Shown here: in pieces, positions 1 through 5,546 of the stretch
Position numbering within the stretch: position 1 is the stretch's first letter
How the letters are laid out: every line of letters starts with the position of its first letter
Source: Oxalobacteraceae bacterium
GTDB taxonomy: Bacteria > Pseudomonadota > Gammaproteobacteria > Burkholderiales > Burkholderiaceae_D
NCBI GenBank assembly: GCA_947453015.1
Contig: CANGFL010000112.1
Span: 1-5,546 of the forward strand
DNA length: 5,546 nt
Direction: 5' to 3'
Notes under the pieces: model-generated
Told to the model about the DNA's origin: nothing
Seen by the model: only the letters and a program-made list of their open reading frames with translations
Database searches by the model: none
Made by a program: the position numbers and the translations under genes

Positions 1-461
1 AGCATTATGACTTTACGATTATGGATTTAGGTCGACAGATCAATCCTGTCAACGTTCGAGCATTGGATGCTTCCGACAGAGTGTATCCCGTGTTCCAGCA
101 GTCGCTACCGTACTTAAGAAATGGACGGCGCTTATTTGATATTTTTTCTGCGCTGGGTTATCGGCGTGAAAAACTACACGTCGTTCTTAATCGGTATGAC
201 AGTTCATTTTCACTCGATGCTACTGAGTTTGAACGTGTTCTTGGACAGCCGGTTGTACATCGAATTCCGAATAGCCATGAAATCGTGAATGAATCCATTA
301 ATCAAGGCTTGCCTGTATTGCAGATGGCGCGCAGTAGCGTCATTTCTAAATGCCTGGTGGAGTGGGTAAATAGCTTAGTGGATGTGGGTACCCCCGCCAC
401 GACTAGCTTAATTCGCAGAATTTTTGTTCGGAATTTCGCAACGAATGAAATTTCTAAGTAA
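1..461 (+). CDS. cpaE: CpaE/TadZ pilus-assembly ATPase-like protein, C-terminal part (5' end outside window)
   Basis: This is the 3' end of a gene already open at the window edge; its codons begin at base 3 (HYDFTIMDLGRQINP...), so the Met at 21 is internal. The visible ~152 residues match the C-terminal half of the MinD/ParA-like CpaE/TadZ family. DFTIMDLGR sits where the Walker B strand (hydrophobic run, then D-L/V-x-R) is expected. It is followed by ALDASDRVYPVFQQSLPYLRNGRRL, the family's 'D...v.p..Q..lp..r...R' helix region, and by VVLNRYD and VNESINQGLPVLQ near the end. In known systems TadZ/CpaE sits at the cytoplasmic face of the inner membrane and helps place the Tad secretion machine. 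The Walker A motif and any receiver-like N-terminal domain lie outside the window, so ATPase competence cannot be judged. It is followed after 27 bp by the motor ATPase gene, the standard order in Tad clusters. Confidence 0.9.
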   Translation, partial: HYDFTIMDLGRQINPVNVRALDASDRVYPVFQQSLPYLRNGRRLFDIFSALGYRREKLHVVLNRYDSSFSLDATEFERVLGQPVVHRIPNSHEIVNESINQGLPVLQMARSSVISKCLVEWVNSLVDVGTPATTSLIRRIFVRNFATNEISK

Positions 462-488
462 TTTATAAAATCAAAAAAATAATTAACT

Positions 489-1835
489 ATGAGCTTAAGA
501 GAGCGCTTGATGGTTGAAGGTCCTGCGGAATCCATGTCTACGGCTGAGATGGATTTTTACTCTCCTGCTTATCAACAGTTAAAACAACATCTTCATCATA
601 TTTTATTAGAAAAGATCGATCTTGAAAGGCTGCAAACGTTAACTACGGATCAATTTAAGCGAGAAATTACTCATCTCGTCGATGTAATATCCGATGAAGA
701 AAAACTGATGGTGAATCAGCTTGAGCGACGTCAGCTAGCTGTTGATATGCAATATGAAATGTTGGGTTTTGGACCAATTCAGCCTTTATTGAGCGATCCA
801 TCAGTCTCCGATATCTTGGTCAATACTTTTAACCAAATTTATGTAGAACGCCGTGGCCGCCTTGAATTAACACCGATTACGTTTAACGATAATGCTCATC
901 TACTCAAGGTGATTGAGAAAATCGTCTCTCGCATTGGTCGACGGATTGATGAATCGAGTCCTATGGTTGATGCGCGCTTGCCAGATGGTTCGCGCGTCAA
1001 CGCCATCATTCCACCATTAGCGATTGACGGGCCGATTCTGTCGATACGACGTTTCTCGGTCAAGCCTTTGTCGATGGCCGATCTGCTTGGATTTAAAAGT
1101 TTAACTCAACCCATAGCAACGTTGTTGGGAGCATTGGCTAAAGCCAAAGTCAATATCTTGATTTCGGGTGGAACGGGTAGTGGCAAAACCACTTTGCTGA
1201 ATGTAATTTCCGGTTTCATTCCTGCTGACGAACGCATCGTGACCATTGAAGATGCCGCCGAATTGCAATTGCAACAGCCGCATGTCGTTCGATTGGAAAC
1301 CCGGCCTTCTAATATTGAAGGTAAAGGAGAAATTCCCCAGCGTGCTCTATTAAAAAATTCTCTACGTATGCGACCAGACCGAATTATTTTAGGTGAGGTA
1401 CGTGGTAGTGAAGCACTCGACATGCTGCAAGCAATGAATACTGGCCATGAAGGTTCCTTAGCTACTATCCATGCGAATTCGCCGCGTGACGCTTTATCTC
1501 GTTTAGAAAATATGGTGGGCATGGCGAACGCCAATCTGAGTGCGCGTGCCGTGCGACAGCAAATCGCTTCTGCCATTACTGTAGTTATACAAATTATGCG
1601 TTTGTCTGATGGCAGTCGAAAATTAGTCAGTCTTCAGGAAGTCACCGGTATGGAAGGGGAAATCATTTCTATGCAAGAGATTTTTGTGTTTAAGCGGTCA
1701 GGCGTTAATGCAGAAGGTCAGGTTACTGGAAAAATTGTAGCTACTGGCGTCTTTCCACAATTCGATCAACGACTTAAAGAATTTGGTGTGGCAGTACCGG
1801 AGTCAGTCTACGACCCAACGTATTCCGGCGAGTAA
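489..1835 (+). CDS. cpaF: CpaF/TadA secretion ATPase of the Flp/Tad pilus
   Basis: This is a complete 448-residue type II/IV secretion NTPase, normal length for the family. A helical N-terminus (about 1-90) leads into the N-terminal domain (about 90-205, beginning [20 protein letters not shown], with [20 protein letters not shown] at about 157-176). The RecA-like ATPase core follows. Visible motifs are Walker A GGTGSGKT at 227-234 (Lys233), an Asp box with IEDAAEL at 253-259, Walker B region [15 protein letters not shown] at 292-306 (Glu303), and His box [10 protein letters not shown] at 319-328. All key residues are present, so it should be an active hexameric motor. By family knowledge it hydrolyses ATP at the cytoplasmic face to drive Flp pilin assembly through TadB/TadC. 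It lies between cpaE (27-bp gap) and tadB (41-bp gap). Met1 (MSLRERL) is kept because I recall similar N-termini in relatives, but no Shine-Dalgarno precedes it. Met8 (base 510) has a better-placed purine tract. Confidence 0.97.
   Translation: MSLRERLMVEGPAESMSTAEMDFYSPAYQQLKQHLHHILLEKIDLERLQTLTTDQFKREITHLVDVISDEEKLMVNQLERRQLAVDMQYEMLGFGPIQPLLSDPSVSDILVNTFNQIYVERRGRLELTPITFNDNAHLLKVIEKIVSRIGRRIDESSPMVDARLPDGSRVNAIIPPLAIDGPILSIRRFSVKPLSMADLLGFKSLTQPIATLLGALAKAKVNILISGGTGSGKTTLLNVISGFIPADERIVTIEDAAELQLQQPHVVRLETRPSNIEGKGEIPQRALLKNSLRMRPDRIILGEVRGSEALDMLQAMNTGHEGSLATIHANSPRDALSRLENMVGMANANLSARAVRQQIASAITVVIQIMRLSDGSRKLVSLQEVTGMEGEIISMQEIFVFKRSGVNAEGQVTGKIVATGVFPQFDQRLKEFGVAVPESVYDPTYSGE
497..503 (+). 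promoter_or_regulatory. Possible ribosome binding site for an internal cpaF start (Met8)
   Basis: AAGAGAG lies 6 nt before an in-frame ATG at 510, which is Met8 of the long reading. The 27 bases before the upstream ATG (489) contain no G at all, so they cannot supply a normal Shine-Dalgarno. Either translation really begins at 510, or initiation at 489 depends on coupling to cpaE or on an unstructured A/T-rich leader. Confidence 0.3.
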
Positions 1836-1861
1836 AAAAGAATTTTTAATCTTCACAGTGT

Positions 1862-1868
1862 GGAAGGA
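1862..1868 (+). promoter_or_regulatory. Ribosome binding site of tadB
   Basis: GGAAGGA is followed by 8 nt and then the ATG at 1877. It is a good purine-rich Shine-Dalgarno at normal spacing and fixes the tadB start. Confidence 0.75.
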
Positions 1869-1876
1869 ATTTACTC

Positions 1877-2857
1877 ATGGACCTTCTTTATTACGGATGC
1901 ATCTTGCTGCTATTTATTGCTATAGCGTTGGCCAGTGAAGCGCTTTGGGGATGGTGGTTTTCGAAGCTAAGTACCAAGGCCAAGCGTTTGAATAAGCGCT
2001 TACGGCAGGTCACTTCCAATAGTAACGATTCAGATCGCGATACCTCTGATTTACTCAAGAGTCGACGCTTAGCTCAATCGGACAGGGTAGATGCGTTGTT
2101 ACAGCGATTACCCGGTATTTATCGCTTACATGCCTATCTGATGCAAGCTGGGCTGTCTTGGTCGGTCAGTCAATTTTTAGCGATGGGAATGATCATATCG
2201 TTCGTTAGCTTTTTATGTTTAGAGATGCTCCCACTACCTATTGGAATGGTGATGGCTGTATCGATCAGCGCGTCACTCTCACCCTGGGTATATGTCATTC
2301 ACAAGCGTGCGCGGCGTTTACTTTTGCTGGAAGAGCAGCTACCTGAAATGGCCGATTTTATTAGTCGTAGCTTGCGGGCTGGTCATGCGTTTTCAGTCAG
2401 TCTGCAAATGTTAGTAGAAGAAATGCCGCAACCGATTGCTAGTGAATTCAGGATAGTCTCCGATGAAATCAGTTTTGGTTTACCGTTGTCTGAGGCACTG
2501 CAACGTCTTTGCATGCGCGTCCCTCTTCCTGATCTTCATTACATGGTGGTAGCCATACTGATACAGCGTGAAACGGGAGGTAATTTAGCTGAGTTGATGA
2601 CCAAGGTCAGTCAGCTTGTGCGGCAACGTCTGAAATTGCAAGGAGATGTGCGAGTGCTATCGGCTGAAGGGCGAATGTCTGCCTGGATTCTTTGTCTGCT
2701 ATCCCCAATAGTCGCTGGTGTTTTTTGCTTAACTAATCCGGATTATTTGCAACAATTTATTGATGACCCTGCGGGCGTGACTTTACTTTGGTCCGTGGGC
2801 GCTATGCTGGTATTAGGTATTTGGGTAATGCGTTTCATTGTTCGGATTCGGGTGTGA
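1877..2857 (+). CDS. tadB: TadB inner-membrane platform protein of the Flp/Tad pilus
   Basis: The 326-residue protein has the usual TadB layout. An N-terminal membrane helix (about 3-20) is followed by a basic and polar linker (about 30-75). Two close hydrophobic segments follow (about 99-118 and 120-141), then a cytoplasmic type II secretion F (T2SSF) domain at about 150-270, and two C-terminal helices (about 268-286 and 301-321). Family-typical stretches are LEEQLPEMADFISRSLRAGH at 151-170 and QRETGGNLAELM at 230-241. By family knowledge TadB pairs with TadC to form the GspF/PilC-like platform on which CpaF acts. Start at 1877 is supported by a strong ribosome binding site (1862-1868). The stop codon shares its last base with the tadC start, so the two platform subunits are probably translationally coupled and made in similar amounts. 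Confidence 0.95.
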   Translation: MDLLYYGCILLLFIAIALASEALWGWWFSKLSTKAKRLNKRLRQVTSNSNDSDRDTSDLLKSRRLAQSDRVDALLQRLPGIYRLHAYLMQAGLSWSVSQFLAMGMIISFVSFLCLEMLPLPIGMVMAVSISASLSPWVYVIHKRARRLLLLEEQLPEMADFISRSLRAGHAFSVSLQMLVEEMPQPIASEFRIVSDEISFGLPLSEALQRLCMRVPLPDLHYMVVAILIQRETGGNLAELMTKVSQLVRQRLKLQGDVRVLSAEGRMSAWILCLLSPIVAGVFCLTNPDYLQQFIDDPAGVTLLWSVGAMLVLGIWVMRFIVRIRV

Positions 2858-3798
2858 TGATGGATACGCACATTCTCTTTTTTTTACTGACCGTCTTTAT
2901 TGCCGTAGCAGCGATTGCGGGCGGGATTGTCTGGTGGCTGTTTACCGATCGCATACGTCGTCGGGTGGCGGATGTGCAAGGACCGGCCAAATCGTCAGGA
3001 TTCGACAATGAAAATCAATGGATGGAGCATGTCGTCAGAATCAGTCGTCCATTGGCGAAGCTATCGTTCCCTTCTGAGAATTGGATCAATTCACCCATAC
3101 GGCATCGTTTAACTCATGCTGGTTGGCGTGGACGTGCTGCGCCTACTCTTTTCTTTGGTTCAAAAACATTGCTGGCGATAGTGTTTCCGCTACTTTTATT
3201 TATCTTCGGCGGCGAGGAGTTATTTTCTGAAAATGTGCAAACTGTATTGGCACAGATGATGATTTTTGCCGGCATTGGATATCTTATTCCCAATGGCGTT
3301 CTTCACTACAACGTGCGTCAACGCAAACGTATCATCGTTGAGAATTTTCCTGATGCGCTAGATTTAATGACAATTTGTGTTGAAGCGGGTTTAGGTTTGG
3401 ATGCTTCTTTAAAAAAAGTAGCTGATGAAATTCACTTAAAAAGTAAAATTCTCGCTCAGGAATTGCAATGGGTCATAATGGAATTGCGAGCTGGATTTTC
3501 GAAAGAACAGGCGTTGCGTAATTTTGCGATTCGAACGGGTGTCGCTGAAATCGAATTATTTGTAGCGATGTTGATTCAGTCCGATAGATTTGGAACGGCC
3601 ATGAGCGAATCTCTCAAAATTCACTCTGAAAATCTGCGCGTCAAACGTCGGCAGAGAGCTGAAGAAGCGGCTGAGAAAATTTCATTGAAATTATTATTTC
3701 CATTAATTTTTCTTATCTTCCCAACCTTGATGCTCATACTGGCTGGTCCGGCTATGCTGCAGATTTATCGTCTGTTATTGCCTGCGATGGCGGGTTGA
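2857..3798 (+). CDS. tadC: TadC inner-membrane platform protein of the Flp/Tad pilus
   Basis: The 313-residue protein contains a T2SSF domain (about 160-285) with FPDALDLMTICVEAGLGLDA at 164-183 and QSDRFGTAMSESL at 241-253, typical of TadC. Hydrophobic segments lie at about 5-29, 98-117, 128-148 and 278-305. It is the second subunit of the inner-membrane platform, partner of TadB. An in-frame ATG at 2788 would add 23 residues that overlap tadB in another frame and look like read-through of it. The ATG at 2857 overlaps the tadB stop by one base (TGATG) and puts a normal membrane helix at the N-terminus, so I prefer it; the next codon is also ATG (2860). There is no strong Shine-Dalgarno, consistent with coupling to tadB. 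This is the last tad gene here: the expected tadD and minor-pilin genes do not follow, and a convergent hydrolase gene begins 13 bp later. Confidence 0.95.
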   Translation: MMDTHILFFLLTVFIAVAAIAGGIVWWLFTDRIRRRVADVQGPAKSSGFDNENQWMEHVVRISRPLAKLSFPSENWINSPIRHRLTHAGWRGRAAPTLFFGSKTLLAIVFPLLLFIFGGEELFSENVQTVLAQMMIFAGIGYLIPNGVLHYNVRQRKRIIVENFPDALDLMTICVEAGLGLDASLKKVADEIHLKSKILAQELQWVIMELRAGFSKEQALRNFAIRTGVAEIELFVAMLIQSDRFGTAMSESLKIHSENLRVKRRQRAEEAAEKISLKLLFPLIFLIFPTLMLILAGPAMLQIYRLLLPAMAG

Positions 3799-3811
3799 TC
3801 AATGCAACACG

Positions 3812-4984
3812 TTAATTGGTGATAGGTGTAGTTAAATCGACCCATACGATGTCGTTATCAACGGAAAAAAGCTTGCATGGTACGGTGCTTTTTTTCTGAC
3901 AGCTGGCCAAAGCTCGATCAGAAGGATCATCACCTTCGGAGGCCCAGCTCCAGCTTCCAGAAGCCGACAATGCGAAGGCGCGCGGAGATGATTTATTCAG
4001 GTAGTCACGATAGCCTGTGCGTCCGGCGTTCGATAAGTAGGGTACAGCAGCGATATTGTCTAACGGAGAAAAATTAGTCGCTGCGGGTCTGGCCATTTCA
4101 GCGACTTCAACAACGGGTGAGGTTGGCATACCTAACCTTTGCAAAAAGAGTTCCGTTTCTGGTAACCAGATAGAGACTCCATCGCGACTACCGGCCATGC
4201 CATGCGCATCATTTTTAAATTTACCGAACGCAGACAATTGAGGAGTGGCACCCGCAGCTTGGTATGCATTCAGTAATTGTGTAGCTAATGCGTGATCAAA
4301 ATAGCTGTCATTCTCGCCATAAAACCACAGGCTGGGTAGAGAGGTTTTGGTTGCATAACTCGCGAAGGCCTTCACCAATGAATTTTTCCAATCGCAGCCG
4401 CGACCATCTACGCGAAGTCCACCCGCAAAATTAAGTAAGGCGCGCACACCTGGAAATTGGCGCACCCCAAAGGCCATCGCAGCTAGCCCACCATACGATT
4501 GGCCGCCAATAATAATGCGTTCGCTATCAACCCAGTTTTGCTTGATTAGCGCGACGAGTGCCGCTTCAATATCATCAGCTTGCAGATGACCATTGTCAGC
4601 CATATTACAACCATGATCGGTATAGGTGCCGGTTGATCGCGCGAATCCGCGGCGCATGGGTATGGCAACGGCATAGCCACGTTTGACAAATTCGCGACTG
4701 ATAGCCAGAAAGCGATCGCGTTTTTGTTTATGGGGATCGCCAATCTCTTTGCCGTGATTCATCAGCAAAAGAGGGAAGGGTCCATTCCCCGGCGGTTTGA
4801 AGATAGTAGTCTCGAATTGAAATTCGTCGCCATGTTCAGTCACCGAGAGCATGATGACTTGTTCGTTGATAGTCGAATCCAACGCTTCTGCATAAGCTAC
4901 CTCAGTGCTTACTAAGATATACAGAAGGCTTAGCCCTGTGATTCGTGCAAGGTAGACGAACTGTTTGAAGAAGTGGAAGGTCAT
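3812..4984 (-). CDS. Exported alpha/beta-hydrolase (dienelactone hydrolase-like) with C-terminal extension
   Basis: The 390-residue protein starts with a probable signal peptide: Lys7/Arg14, hydrophobic ITGLSLLYILVS, and a candidate cleavage site after AYA at 30-32. The mature part is an alpha/beta-hydrolase of the dienelactone-hydrolase/prolyl-oligopeptidase S9 type. An oxyanion-type NHG lies at 76-78, nucleophile GQSYG at 161-165 (Ser163), acid Asp226 in FYGENDSYF, and His261 in NDAHGMAG. The triad is complete and in order, so an active periplasmic or secreted esterase/peptidase-like enzyme is likely; the substrate cannot be read from sequence. The catalytic domain ends near residue 285. 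About 90 further residues include SPRAFALSASGSWSW and paired cysteines Cys362/Cys370. The mature protein has four cysteines, two possible disulfides. The gene is transcribed toward tadC in the same direction as parC, with a candidate promoter of its own. No strong Shine-Dalgarno precedes the ATG. Nothing links it functionally to the pilus except proximity. Confidence 0.87.
   Translation of the reverse strand: MTFHFFKQFVYLARITGLSLLYILVSTEVAYAEALDSTINEQVIMLSVTEHGDEFQFETTIFKPPGNGPFPLLLMNHGKEIGDPHKQKRDRFLAISREFVKRGYAVAIPMRRGFARSTGTYTDHGCNMADNGHLQADDIEAALVALIKQNWVDSERIIIGGQSYGGLAAMAFGVRQFPGVRALLNFAGGLRVDGRGCDWKNSLVKAFASYATKTSLPSLWFYGENDSYFDHALATQLLNAYQAAGATPQLSAFGKFKNDAHGMAGSRDGVSIWLPETELFLQRLGMPTSPVVEVAEMARPAATNFSPLDNIAAVPYLSNAGRTGYRDYLNKSSPRAFALSASGSWSWASEGDDPSDRALASCQKKSTVPCKLFSVDNDIVWVDLTTPITN
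3865..3895. terminator. Terminator-like hairpin inside the hydrolase 3' coding end, possibly bidirectional
   Basis: AAAAAAGC (3865-3872) and GCTTTTTT (3887-3894) are perfect 8-bp inverted arms around a 14-nt loop, with one more T at 3895. The + strand read ends in seven T and the - strand read in six T, the layout of a bidirectional intrinsic terminator. It lies 67 bp past tadC and could stop tad transcripts. Only two stem pairs are G-C, so strength is doubtful, and for the hydrolase it lies before the stop codon. The A and T tracts also encode Lys-Lys-Ser and Leu-Phe-Ser codons near Cys362/Cys370, so coding chance is a rival explanation. Confidence 0.3.
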
Positions 4985-4998
4985 GACATCTTAGCGTA

Positions 4999-5012
4999 GG
5001 GCAATAATGCCC
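4999..5012. repeat. Small inverted repeat at the predicted hydrolase start site
   Basis: GGGCA-ATAA-TGCCC is a perfect 5-bp inverted repeat with a 4-nt centre. It directly abuts the predicted -10 element (5013-5018) and covers the expected transcription start, ending 14 bp before the hydrolase ATG. The position would suit an operator or a 5' leader hairpin. Arms this short arise often by chance. Confidence 0.3.
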
Positions 5013-5041
5013 ATTCTAAAGATGACCTTCTCTTACTTCAA
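5013..5041 (-). promoter_or_regulatory. Candidate sigma70 promoter of the hydrolase gene
   Basis: Read on the - strand, TTGAAG (5041-5036) is followed by exactly 17 nt and TAGAAT (5018-5013). These match the -35 and -10 consensus at 4 of 6 and 5 of 6 positions. Transcription would begin near 5006, leaving a leader of about 22 nt before the ATG. This would let the hydrolase be expressed independently of parC. Confidence 0.4.
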
Positions 5042-5064
5042 TTCAATAAAAGCTAATTTACGCT

Positions 5065-5088
5065 ATCAAATCGGCGATTTGATTTTTT
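5065..5088 (+). terminator. Perfect inverted repeat with T-run between parC and the hydrolase
   Basis: ATCAAATC (5065-5072), GGC, and GATTTGAT (5076-5083) make a perfect 8-bp stem; the T-run 5083-5088 follows on the + strand. It starts 18 bp beyond the parC stop, where a parC terminator would be expected. However, the T-run is downstream only for + strand transcription, while parC runs on the - strand and would meet the A side first. It may block antisense transcription into parC, protect the parC mRNA 3' end, or be a protein-binding palindrome. Confidence 0.35.
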
Positions 5089-5106
5089 GTCATGATGATT
5101 TTTCGA

Positions 5107-5546
5107 CTACGAATTTGCTTCCAAACTAGTAGCGCGCAGACGCGATGCGAGTAATTTCCCTTTGCGTGCACGTTTGCCAAAATGATGCGCAAGATCTTTT
5201 CCGGTCAAGACTACTTCTTGCGGTTTGCCGCTGCGCTGTGCCGTGCCTAAAATGCGCACGCCTTTTTGACTGATAGGCTGTGCGGCGATTAATTTTTCTT
5301 TAGGGTCGAGATCCATCAAGGTTACGCCGCGACCACCACCCGATTGCGTTTTAATTTCATCTAAGCCAAACACCAGCATCCGACCTTGCTCAGAAAGACA
5401 AGCTAACGCGCTAGCACCCTTGACGATCACACTGGGTCGAACAGGTTCATCACCTTCATCCATCGCCATAAATGCTTTGCCGGCTTTTTGGCGGCTGATC
5501 ATGTCACCGACTTTGGCGGCAAATCCAAAGCCGCCGGTCGACGCCA
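5107..5546 (-). CDS. parC: DNA topoisomerase IV subunit A (ParC), C-terminal part (5' end outside window)
   Basis: The visible 145 residues are the end of a ParC protein. The frame is open to the window edge, reading ASTGGFGFAAKVGD before the internal Met at 5502. Recognisable parts are ISRQKAGKAF, GRMLVFGLDEIKTQSGGGRG and, near the end, HHFGKRARKGKLL, the repeating beta-strand pattern of the GyrA/ParC C-terminal pinwheel domain that wraps DNA. E. coli ParC has an equivalent ASDAGYGF / RNRAGKA / GRMLMF pattern, and the GKRARKGK ending is typical of betaproteobacterial ParC as I recall it. SGGGRG stands where GyrA would have its basic-glycine GyrA box, so the degenerate form favours ParC over GyrA. 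Together with ParE it decatenates and relaxes DNA; the catalytic tyrosine and breakage-reunion domain are outside the window. The stop is TAG at 5107-5109. The gene reads toward the hydrolase, leaving a 122-bp gap. Confidence 0.95.
   Translation of the reverse strand, partial: ASTGGFGFAAKVGDMISRQKAGKAFMAMDEGDEPVRPSVIVKGASALACLSEQGRMLVFGLDEIKTQSGGGRGVTLMDLDPKEKLIAAQPISQKGVRILGTAQRSGKPQEVVLTGKDLAHHFGKRARKGKLLASRLRATSLEANS

Noticed and set aside
302..535. 77-codon - strand frame across the cpaE/cpaF junction
   Set aside because: Overlaps two recognisable coding ends and the A/T-rich gap, with no ribosome binding site or family resemblance.
1106..1576. 156-codon open frame on the - strand inside cpaF
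   Set aside because: It lies wholly antisense to the strongly conserved ATPase core, has a cysteine/serine-rich composition and matches no family I recognise; it is a shadow of cpaF codon use.
1834..1847. A-run and T-run after the cpaF stop as a terminator
   Set aside because: The arms are only A/T with almost no loop, and tadB follows at once with a good ribosome binding site, so termination here would be unexpected.
2788..2856. 23-residue N-terminal extension of tadC
   Set aside because: These codons lie in the tadB coding region in another frame and give a non-TadC-like sequence; the ATG at 2857 explains the operon geometry better.
4546..4915. Short open frames on both strands within the hydrolase (4546-4743 and 4724-4915)
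   Set aside because: They overlap the oxyanion region and signal-peptide end of a clear hydrolase and have no independent signals.
1..5546. A new multi-gene system linking the hydrolase with the Tad genes
   Set aside because: The hydrolase is on the opposite strand, has its own likely promoter and shows no shared motif with the tad genes; proximity alone is not enough. No CRISPR array, tRNA, rRNA or transposase-like sequence was seen in the window.

Overview
The window looks like part of a proteobacterial chromosome with moderate GC content. The last 440 bases encode the C-terminal end of a ParC (DNA topoisomerase IV subunit A) whose ending resembles that of beta/gamma-proteobacteria. The cpaE-cpaF-tadB-tadC gene order is the one seen in Flp/Tad pilus clusters of, for example, Burkholderiales. 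A betaproteobacterial origin is my best guess, but it rests on remembered family resemblance and not on a search.

Left part (1-3798, + strand): the downstream half of a Tad (tight adherence) secretion/Flp pilus operon. It holds the 3' end of cpaE/tadZ (cut by the window edge), the complete hexameric ATPase gene cpaF/tadA, and the two inner-membrane platform genes tadB and tadC. Gaps are short (27 bp and 41 bp), and the tadB stop and tadC start share one base (TGATG), so one transcript is likely. Its promoter must lie upstream of the window. Together these products form the cytoplasmic and inner-membrane motor that would drive Flp pilin assembly: CpaE as localisation factor, CpaF as motor, TadB/TadC as platform. 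The pilin, prepilin peptidase, secretin, TadD and minor pilin genes are not in this window.

Middle (3812-4984, - strand): an exported alpha/beta-hydrolase of the dienelactone-hydrolase/prolyl-oligopeptidase type, with a complete Ser-Asp-His triad and a C-terminal extension of about 90 residues. It converges on tadC with only 13 bp between the two stop codons. A hairpin with A and T tracts inside its 3' coding end could terminate transcription from either side.

Right (4985-5546): a 122-bp gap holding a plausible sigma70 promoter for the hydrolase with a small inverted repeat at its start site, plus a perfect 8-bp inverted repeat just past parC. The parC 3' end (- strand) follows.

The genes are of known families. 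I see no convincing undescribed system. The items worth a second look are the abrupt end of the tad run at tadC, the hydrolase extension, the embedded terminator-like hairpin, and a tiny HU-like reading frame after parC.
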